Below are positions 1-5,155 of a stretch of DNA of 7,022 bases, piece by piece; positions within the stretch are counted from its first letter, which is position 1; the number at the start of each line of letters is the position of its first letter. Source of the stretch: Brachyspira catarrhinii. GTDB lineage: Bacteria; Spirochaetota; Brachyspiria; Brachyspirales; Brachyspiraceae. The stretch spans positions 1 through 7,022 of the forward strand of contig NZ_SJDU01000096.1 of the NCBI RefSeq assembly GCF_005518285.1, given 5' to 3'. Under the pieces are notes generated by a model. It was given only the letters and a program-made list of their open reading frames with translations. It did no database searches and had not been told where the DNA came from. Both the position numbers and the translations under genes were made by a program.

Positions 1-22
1 TTTATCGGAGCGTTATTTTTTA
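1..22 (+). promoter_or_regulatory. Leader of toxN: possible SD and/or tail of the toxI terminator
   Basis: Only 22 bases precede the toxin ATG. GGAG at 7-10 could serve as a Shine-Dalgarno, but its 12-base distance to the ATG is longer than usual. A run of six T (16-21, after TTA) ends just before the start. In known type III toxin-antitoxin loci a tandem-repeat RNA antitoxin is followed by a rho-independent terminator and then the toxin gene, so this T-run could be the terminator's tail. The stem and repeats would lie outside the window, so this is inference. Confidence 0.3.
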
Positions 23-544
23 ATGGATTGGTTCGTTGTCGACAAAGACTATATAAATTATTTGATTAAATATGATAGCCGTGTCGGTTATGTGGAATAT
101 GGAGATAAATTAAAACTTCATGTAGGAATATTATTAACGATAAACAAATTTAATTATTATGTCCCAATTTCTTCGGCAAAACCCAAACATTATAAAATGT
201 CCAATAAATTAGATTTTCACAAATTAAATGATATTCAAAACGGATATTTATATGCGGTTCTAAATCTTAATAATATGATTCCCGTTTCGAGAGACTGCAT
301 TACTCAATTAAAATATAATCAGATAGAAAACTTCCGAAGTTTTTTAAGCGAAAAAGAAAAGAACGATTATATTTATTTATTACAAAAAGAAAAAGAAATA
401 ATAGATTTATGCGATGAAATATTACGCAGAAAAGCAAAAAAGCTTTATAAAAAATGTAAGATAATGCCGAATTCTTCTCTTGCAAATAGATGCTGCAATT
501 TTCGACTATTGGAAAGAAAATGCATCAAATATAAAAAACTATAA
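23..544 (+). CDS. toxN: ToxN/AbiQ-family type III toxin-antitoxin endoribonuclease
   Basis: This 173-residue protein is recognisably a ToxN/AbiQ toxin, a cytoplasmic metal-independent endoribonuclease. Such toxins are held inactive by a repeat RNA (ToxI) and cause abortive infection when phages upset the balance. The length matches the family (about 170). Visible landmarks are an N-terminal strand/helix (VDKDYINYL, 6-14), a central hydrophobic strand leading into VPISSAKPKH (47-56), and LYAVLNLNNMIPV (76-88), which matches the LINLKFMIPI segment of Pectobacterium ToxN. The C-terminal CCNFRLLERKC (157-167) matches ToxN's CNFSLLEEK. By this hand alignment S51 and K53 correspond to catalytic S53 and K55 of Pectobacterium ToxN. 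Helix 110-140 is rich in Lys/Glu, as in the family's RNA-binding middle. ATG at 23 is the natural start because the fold begins there. The gene appears intact; the antitoxin RNA is not in the window. The neighbouring gene is convergent, so they are not co-transcribed. Confidence 0.88.
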   Translation: MDWFVVDKDYINYLIKYDSRVGYVEYGDKLKLHVGILLTINKFNYYVPISSAKPKHYKMSNKLDFHKLNDIQNGYLYAVLNLNNMIPVSRDCITQLKYNQIENFRSFLSEKEKNDYIYLLQKEKEIIDLCDEILRRKAKKLYKKCKIMPNSSLANRCCNFRLLERKCIKYKKL

Positions 545-552
545 TATATATT

Positions 553-2331
553 TTATTTAAAAAACTCTTCCCTCGCTATTAATTCCGACTCTTCCCAAAA
601 ATCAGTTTCCGCAAAATTAATATTCTCAATATCGCTATCTCCAATTATATTTTTAATCGCTTTTAGTATTTCAATATCTTTATTATTCTTAAACGCTTTT
701 TCAATATCTTTAATTTGAGGCGAGCTAAATTGATTATATTCGATTCCTTTAATAATTTTTTCAATATATTCTTTATCGCTTAAAGAAATTTCAAAACTTA
801 TAACATTTTTATATCTTTCAAGCATAAGTAAAGCGTTCGGTTTATCATTAATCTTTTTAATATTTTTTCTTCTCTCAAATTGTCCGAGCAGACTTTCCGC
901 TTTATCGCTCGGTTTGAATCCTTTTTCGTTTTCTCCCGCTTTCAAAATTTCAAATATATTTTTCGTATTATAATCCATAACCGAGTCTTTCAAAAGTCCC
1001 GCCAATATTCCGTTTTTTCCTCTCCTTATTTCAAGCAGTCCGTCAAAATTTTTTTCTCTTCCGATAAAAATTCCGTCTTCCAAATTTTTTATTTTTTCCA
1101 AAAATTTTTCGTCTCCCTTTAATTTATTATAAATATTTCTATATTCGATATCCCAGCTTTTATCGTCATCGTCCAAAATTTCCGCTTCTCTCTTTGTAGA
1201 AAGTAAAGAATTAATATCTTCGTCTTTTTGAAGTATTTTTGTGTCGTTTCCAAATATCGCGTTTATCAAAGTGAGCTTGAAATTAGCAATCTGCCAATTC
1301 TTAATATCTTTTTGAGCTTCGAGTCTCGGAATAAAATTGTGAATATAAATTTTATCGAAAAGTTTTTTGCCGATTCTGTTTATCCTTCCCACTCGCTGAA
1401 TTACTCTTGTCGGATTATAAGGAATATCGTAATTTATTATAACTCCCGCTCTATGCAAATTGACTCCTTCCGAAAGCGTGTCTGTCGATATAAGCAAAAA
1501 ATATTCGTCTTCTTGTTTGATTTCTTCGAGCGACGCGTCAAAATTTGCTATAACGGTTTCTCTGTTTTTTGATTCGGCGGTTGATTTTAAAGGTTTGAGT
1601 AAATCGTTCAATTCTTCGTCTTTACAAATCGATTCGTATAAATAATCTACCGTGTCTTTGAATTCGCTGAATATGATTATTTTTCTGTTCTCGTTTTCTT
1701 TTTTGAATTTTTTTAATTCTTCTTTTAATTTTAAAAATTTTTTATCTTTTTCGACTCCGATATTTTCCCAATCTTTTTTTATTCCTTTAAGTATTTCCAA
1801 ATCGTTTTCAAAACTTTCAAAAAATTCTTTGCTTAAAACTTCTTTTACATTTTCAATTATATAAAGTCCTTCGTATTTTTTATTGTAATCTTCGTTTTCG
1901 TCTTCAAAAAAATCTTCGTAATCAATATCGCCTCTTTTATAAATCGGATAATAATTTTTGCCTCTCACAAATCTATTTATATTCTCATATTTTCCAATCA
2001 TATTTTCAATGCTCTTTTTGAATGCAAAAATCGAACTTTCAAATCTGCGAACGAGCAAATGCCTCATAAATTTTGAAATATTATTTGAAGACAAATCTGC
2101 AAAATCAAAATTCGCGTCCTCTCCATAAACGGCTTTAACAATTTCCGCGCTTTTTCTTTTATCTTCGTTAGTTTCTTTTTTCAAATAAATCAAAGGCTTG
2201 TATCGGACGCCTTTAAATATATTAGAATTATTTTCAGCGTTATCTTTTTTATCATCTTCGTTATAAGGACTTATTTTTTCGAGCGTGTCGGAATATAATT
2301 TTGACAAACTCCCGAGATTATAATCATGCAA
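553..2331 (-). CDS. C-terminal half: SF2/SNF2 helicase lobe 2 with C-terminal extension
   Basis: This is the in-frame continuation of the upstream gene beyond its TAA. If translated alone, the first possible start is TTG at 2331-2329, six bases after the stop and without a clear Shine-Dalgarno, giving 592 residues. The first in-frame ATG is at 2067-2065 (residue 89). Residues 1-20 (DYNLGSLSKLYSDTL) continue the linker of the N-terminal half, and 89-104 (MRHLLVRRFESSIFAF) resemble a segment common between the lobes of SNF2-like enzymes. Lobe 2 motifs are KIIIFSEFKDTVDYL (217-231, motif IV), STDTLSEGVNL (282-292, motif V) and QRVGRINRIG (312-321, motif VI, with the arginine fingers). Residues about 330-592 are mostly charged and helical-looking with no motif I recognise. 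Without lobe 1 this fragment cannot hydrolyse ATP alone. It ends 8 bases from the toxN stop, tail to tail. Confidence 0.7.
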   Translation of the reverse strand: MHDYNLGSLSKLYSDTLEKISPYNEDDKKDNAENNSNIFKGVRYKPLIYLKKETNEDKRKSAEIVKAVYGEDANFDFADLSSNNISKFMRHLLVRRFESSIFAFKKSIENMIGKYENINRFVRGKNYYPIYKRGDIDYEDFFEDENEDYNKKYEGLYIIENVKEVLSKEFFESFENDLEILKGIKKDWENIGVEKDKKFLKLKEELKKFKKENENRKIIIFSEFKDTVDYLYESICKDEELNDLLKPLKSTAESKNRETVIANFDASLEEIKQEDEYFLLISTDTLSEGVNLHRAGVIINYDIPYNPTRVIQRVGRINRIGKKLFDKIYIHNFIPRLEAQKDIKNWQIANFKLTLINAIFGNDTKILQKDEDINSLLSTKREAEILDDDDKSWDIEYRNIYNKLKGDEKFLEKIKNLEDGIFIGREKNFDGLLEIRRGKNGILAGLLKDSVMDYNTKNIFEILKAGENEKGFKPSDKAESLLGQFERRKNIKKINDKPNALLMLERYKNVISFEISLSDKEYIEKIIKGIEYNQFSSPQIKDIEKAFKNNKDIEILKAIKNIIGDSDIENINFAETDFWEESELIAREEFFK

Positions 2332-2337
2332 CTTCGG

Positions 2338-2340
2338 TTA
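2338..2340 (-). other. In-frame TAA separating the two helicase lobes
   Basis: On the minus strand the codons read GAT GTA GAA TAA CCG AAG TTG CAT GAT. The frame is the same before and after the stop. It lies in the linker after RRTRTDL (lobe 1 end) and before YNLGSLSKLY, a region that is normally continuous in this enzyme family. From the stop to the first in-frame ATG there are 90 sense codons with no further stop, which argues that the interruption is recent or is bypassed. Confidence 0.85.
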
Positions 2341-3813
2341 TTCTACATCGTTAAATTCCGTTTTCTGTTCTTCCAAATCTTTTTTATATTCTATACTTTC
2401 AAGCAAATCCGTTCTCGTTCTCCTTATTATAATCGGACTTATCAATCCTCTTATTTTTTCAGCCAAAGCTTTACTTTTCTTTTTGCTTTCTTCTTTTGAA
2501 AATTCCGAATTTTTAAATTTCGATTTTATCTCTCGCTCTTCTTTCAATATTTTAATTTTTTCTTCTTCGATATTTTTATTTTTTGTAAGCAGTCTGTCGA
2601 AAATATCGATTAACGAAAATATATCGGAAGTCGTATTATGCATTGGAGTAGCCGTAAGGAGCATAACTTTATTTCCAAAGCATATTTTAGCTATCGTTTC
2701 GTAAGAATAAGTTTTGCTATTTACGAATCTATGCGCTTCGTCTATTATAATTAATTTCCGCTTTTTATTATTTTTAACATAATTATAAGCGTCATCCAAA
2801 AGTCCTACACTAAAAACTTTCGCTCTCATTTCAAATTCTTTATTATAACTTTCCCAAGAATATTTTATTTTTGGAGGACATATAATTACTATCTCGTCAA
2901 TATTTTTCTTTAACAAAAGATTTTTCGCAACAACAGATGCTATTATACTTTTTCCCAAACCCACTACATCGGAAATCAAAACTCCGTTATAAATCATAAT
3001 TCCGTTTATAGCGCTTTTTATAGCGTCAATCTGATATTTATAATCTTTGTATCTATAAGTCGAAGGCAAACATAATAATTTTTCTTTATTATAAAATTCA
3101 AAATATTCGTATATAACTTTAAGAAATATTTGATAAGGCAAACCGAAATCGTTTTCATTTTCTTCAATATCTATATCGTCTTTATCCGTAAGTTTAGCAA
3201 TATTAAGAATTTTATTTGCATTATTGAAATCGACTATCGGATAAGCTTTATTCCATTCTTCTTCAAAATAATTATAAAGTTCGTTAAATCCGTCTTTGCA
3301 ATATATATTAAGTTCTTTTCTGTCTTTAATTCCGCAATGTGTAAAATTACTTGAGCCTATTAAAAAAGCGTTTCTTTCCGCTTCTTCGTTGTATTTAAAT
3401 AAATATAATTTGGCATGCATATCTTCCAAAGTTTTTCTAATTTCGAGAGTTTTATTTTCGCATTTATATTTGAATAATTCTATTATTGGAGAATATTTTT
3501 CATTTTCGGATAAAGTGAATTCTTTAAAATCGTTCATAGTTTTATCGTTATCTTTTTCGTTGTCAAAATATAACACTCTCGTTTCTTTATCTATATTCAT
3601 TCCGATAAGTATTTTTACTTTAGCGTTTAAAAATATTTTTTTAGCGTTTTCATTTTCAACTATATACGAAAATACTTTATAAAAACAATAAGCTGTCAAT
3701 ATGCAAATTTCTTTTATATTATGAATATCGTTTTCATTATCGTTATTATAAAACTGTTTTTCAAAATATTTAAGCAAACTTTTTGATTCTTCCGAGTTGT
3801 CAACCAATATCAT
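2338..3813 (-). CDS. N-terminal half: PLD-like (HKD) nuclease domain plus SNF2-type helicase lobe 1
   Basis: This 491-residue product has two recognisable parts. Residues about 30-190 form a PLD_2-like nuclease module with H133-x-K135 in MHAKLYLF, N156 in GSSNFT and E167 in KELN. The aspartate of the full HxKx4D motif is replaced by K140, but the H/K/N/E set resembles the BfiI-type PLD nucleases. Residues about 255-470 form a SNF2-like RecA lobe: YKYQIDAI (258-265), Walker A DVVGLGKS (282-289), motif Ia IVIICPP (308-314), DEAH (358-361) and TATP (387-390). A Lys/Glu-rich, probably helical insert covers 411-450, followed by IIIRRTRTDL (461-470). The protein stops at 2338 just before lobe 2. 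Start choice: ATG at 3813-3811 has an AGGA nine bases upstream. Known relatives are DNA translocases or nucleases, often near restriction or defence genes, as in the NgoAVII/CglI-type PLD plus helicase systems. The actual target is unknown. Confidence 0.8.
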   Translation of the reverse strand: MILVDNSEESKSLLKYFEKQFYNNDNENDIHNIKEICILTAYCFYKVFSYIVENENAKKIFLNAKVKILIGMNIDKETRVLYFDNEKDNDKTMNDFKEFTLSENEKYSPIIELFKYKCENKTLEIRKTLEDMHAKLYLFKYNEEAERNAFLIGSSNFTHCGIKDRKELNIYCKDGFNELYNYFEEEWNKAYPIVDFNNANKILNIAKLTDKDDIDIEENENDFGLPYQIFLKVIYEYFEFYNKEKLLCLPSTYRYKDYKYQIDAIKSAINGIMIYNGVLISDVVGLGKSIIASVVAKNLLLKKNIDEIVIICPPKIKYSWESYNKEFEMRAKVFSVGLLDDAYNYVKNNKKRKLIIIDEAHRFVNSKTYSYETIAKICFGNKVMLLTATPMHNTTSDIFSLIDIFDRLLTKNKNIEEEKIKILKEEREIKSKFKNSEFSKEESKKKSKALAEKIRGLISPIIIRRTRTDLLESIEYKKDLEEQKTEFNDVE

Positions 3814-3822
3814 AAATAAATT

Positions 3823-3826
3823 TCCT
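3823..3826 (-). promoter_or_regulatory. Shine-Dalgarno AGGA of the PLD-helicase gene
   Basis: The minus strand reads AGGAAATTTATTT followed by ATG, putting AGGA nine bases before the start at 3813. This supports the chosen start. A TATAAT lies directly upstream (3832-3827, minus strand), but transcription from it would begin about at or after the SD. The working promoter is therefore probably further up, for example around TATAAA at 3848-3843. Confidence 0.5.
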
Positions 3827-3861
3827 ATTATAATTAATCAAATTTATATAAAGTAAAACAT

Positions 3862-3877
3862 TAATATTAAAATATTA
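3862..3877. repeat. AT-only inverted repeat 7-2-7
   Basis: TAATATT, a two-base AA centre, then AATATTA form a perfect 7-base dyad. It lies between the two divergent promoters, where an operator would be expected. However, a dyad made only of A and T is likely by chance in this base composition, so its function is uncertain. Confidence 0.3.
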
Positions 3878-3916
3878 TAATAAATTTAGTTAAAAAACAA
3901 TAAAATTAATAAAAGC

Positions 3917-3931
3917 TCAATAAACTATTGA
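3917..3931. repeat. Inverted repeat TCAATA-AAC-TATTGA overlapping the -35 box
   Basis: A perfect 6-3-6 dyad whose right arm shares four bases with the proposed -35 hexamer TTGAAA (3928-3933). A protein bound here would block the kinase promoter, so it is a candidate operator, possibly for autoregulation. No second copy was noticed in the window. Confidence 0.3.
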
Positions 3932-3955
3932 AAGTTTTTTATTTTCTAATATACT
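3928..3955 (+). promoter_or_regulatory. Sigma-70-like promoter of the kinase-regulator operon
   Basis: TTGAAA (3928-3933), a 16-base spacer and TATACT (3950-3955) match the sigma-70 consensus at five of six positions in each box. The usual start site, about seven bases after the -10 box, falls at 3961-3963, which is on the ATG of the kinase gene (3962). No Shine-Dalgarno is visible before that ATG. The transcript would thus be leaderless, or the real promoter lies further upstream. Confidence 0.5.
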
Positions 3956-3961
3956 TTAAAA

Positions 3962-5155
3962 ATGAATAGAGCAAACCAATTTTTCGATAAATTTTTAAAG
4001 AACTTCGATAAAGTTTCGGATAACGAAAAAAAAAGAATATTTGAAAGGTTATCCGATTTATGCTATTCTCAAAATACGATTATTGAAAATTTGGAAGAGG
4101 GAATCGTTTCAATAGACATAAACGGAATAATTCAGGGAATAAACAAAAAAGCCTGTTTTCTATTTTCAATTCCAAGAAACTGCGAGAACGAGCCTCTTTC
4201 AAAATATTTATCCGACAGCGAAACGGGAAAAATAATTTTAGAGCTTATAAAAGAAAACGATTCGGATACCAAATTATTAAGAGACGACGATAATAAAAGA
4301 ATTCTTCAAATAAATATATTTCCTTTGGGAGAGAGCGGAAGAATAATAGGAACTTTGATAAAGGCTTTCGACATAACTCAAACCTACGAAAATTCTCAAA
4401 AACTTAAAAGAGCCGAGCAGTTGGCTTCGCTTACAACTTTGGCTGCGGGAGTCGCTCATGAAATAAAAAATCCTTTGGGTTCTATTTCAATATATATTCA
4501 ACTTATCGAAAAAATCATTAAAAAAAATATCGACAATTCTTCTCAATGTTTTTCCGAATTAAAAGATTATTGCGCTATCATTAAAGAAGAGATTGGAAGA
4601 CTCGAAGATACGATTAACTCTTTTTTATTTTCGGTTAGAAAGTTGGAGCTTAATTTGGAAGAGACAAATATAAACTCTTTAATTTTATCGACTATAGATT
4701 TTTTGAAATACGAAATTGAAAATAATAATATAAATATGGAAATTAAATTCGACAGAGACAATTTGATAATGCGAATTGACGAAAGATATATAAAACAATC
4801 TTTAATAAATATCATTCAAAACGCCATAGATTCGATTTTGGAAAAAAGCGAAAAAAATTATAAGAAAGAAATTCAAATAAAATTAAAAACAGTCGACAAC
4901 TTTGCTTTAATAACGATAAAAGACAACGGAATCGGAATAAAAGAAGAATTATTGCCAAAAATTTTCGAGCCTTATTTTACTACAAAGAGACATGGAACGG
5001 GACTCGGACTTACCAATGTCGCTCGAATAATCGAAGCTCATAACGGAAATATAAATATAGAAAGCGAATACAAAAAAGGAACGAAAGTTATAATAAAACT
5101 TCCTCTAATGCAAGAAAATCAAAAATTTTTAAAAACGGATTTATTATATGGCTAA
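3962..5155 (+). CDS. Cytoplasmic PAS-domain sensor histidine kinase, NtrB-like
   Basis: This 397-residue histidine kinase has no signal peptide or membrane segment, so it should sense a cytoplasmic signal. A short N-terminal helical part (1-35) leads into a PAS domain (about 37-138, with IIENLEEGIVSIDINGIIQGIN). The dimerisation/phosphoacceptor region has H166 in AAGVAHEIKNPLGSI. The residues after it (E167-I-K-N170) match the ExxN pattern linked to phosphatase activity, so the kinase may also dephosphorylate its partner. The ATPase domain shows the N box NIIQNAID (283-290), G1 DNGIGI (321-326), F box FEPYFTTK (335-342) and G2 GTGLGL (345-350), all intact. The PAS ligand cannot be told. It overlaps the regulator gene by 8 bases and is surely its partner. 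ATG at 3962 is the only start in this frame after an upstream TAA (3947-3949). It has no Shine-Dalgarno. A run of nine A (4026-4034) lies in codons 22-25. Confidence 0.9.
   Translation: MNRANQFFDKFLKNFDKVSDNEKKRIFERLSDLCYSQNTIIENLEEGIVSIDINGIIQGINKKACFLFSIPRNCENEPLSKYLSDSETGKIILELIKENDSDTKLLRDDDNKRILQINIFPLGESGRIIGTLIKAFDITQTYENSQKLKRAEQLASLTTLAAGVAHEIKNPLGSISIYIQLIEKIIKKNIDNSSQCFSELKDYCAIIKEEIGRLEDTINSFLFSVRKLELNLEETNINSLILSTIDFLKYEIENNNINMEIKFDRDNLIMRIDERYIKQSLINIIQNAIDSILEKSEKNYKKEIQIKLKTVDNFALITIKDNGIGIKEELLPKIFEPYFTTKRHGTGLGLTNVARIIEAHNGNINIESEYKKGTKVIIKLPLMQENQKFLKTDLLYG
5137..5139 (+). promoter_or_regulatory. Weak Shine-Dalgarno GGA of the response regulator gene
   Basis: GGA sits eight bases before ATG 5148, inside the end of the kinase gene. 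The two genes overlap by eight bases (ATGGCTAA), so translational coupling probably contributes to balanced kinase and regulator levels. Confidence 0.45.

Larger units (their letters stand above)
553..3813 (-). pseudogene. PLD nuclease-SF2 helicase fusion gene interrupted by an in-frame TAA
   Basis: Read as one unit, 3813 to 553 is a single frame of 1086 codons plus stop with exactly one internal stop, TAA at 2338-2340. The N-terminal side carries an HKD (PLD-like) nuclease domain and helicase lobe 1. The C-terminal side carries helicase lobe 2 and a long C-terminal region. Neither side alone has all SF2 motifs; together they are complete and in order (Q-like, I, Ia, II, III, IV, V, VI). No frame change, deletion or other stop is seen, so the lesion is a single codon. 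Candidate ancestral codons one base away include GAA, AAA and CAA. The most economical reading is a recently disabled gene, or a sequencing error. Expression as two subunits or by readthrough remains possible. The two halves are described separately below. Confidence 0.6.
3814..3961. promoter_or_regulatory. Divergent intergenic region between helicase and kinase genes
   Basis: These 148 bases contain almost only A and T and separate two divergently transcribed genes. They hold a leftward SD (3823-3826), a rightward sigma-70-like promoter (3928-3955) and two short perfect inverted repeats (3862-3877 and 3917-3931). No open reading frame or structured RNA is apparent. Confidence 0.6.

Noticed and set aside
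545..552. Bidirectional terminator between toxN and the helicase gene
   Set aside because: Only AT-rich sequence without a GC stem; no supportable hairpin.
880..1864. Several plus-strand open frames of 60-114 codons
   Set aside because: They lie opposite the helicase coding frame, are rich in Phe/Ser as expected for reverse complements of Lys/Glu-rich genes, and show no domain or SD.
2338..2340. Programmed frameshift between the two helicase halves
   Set aside because: Both halves are in the same frame, so no frameshift is needed; the interruption is a stop codon.
3409..3425. TTGGCATGCATAT as a sigma-54 promoter
   Set aside because: Lies inside the helicase coding region and lacks the -12 GC at the right spacing.
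3130..3682. Plus-strand open frames opposite the PLD domain
   Set aside because: Antisense shadows of a strongly supported gene; composition is Phe/Ile/Ser biased.
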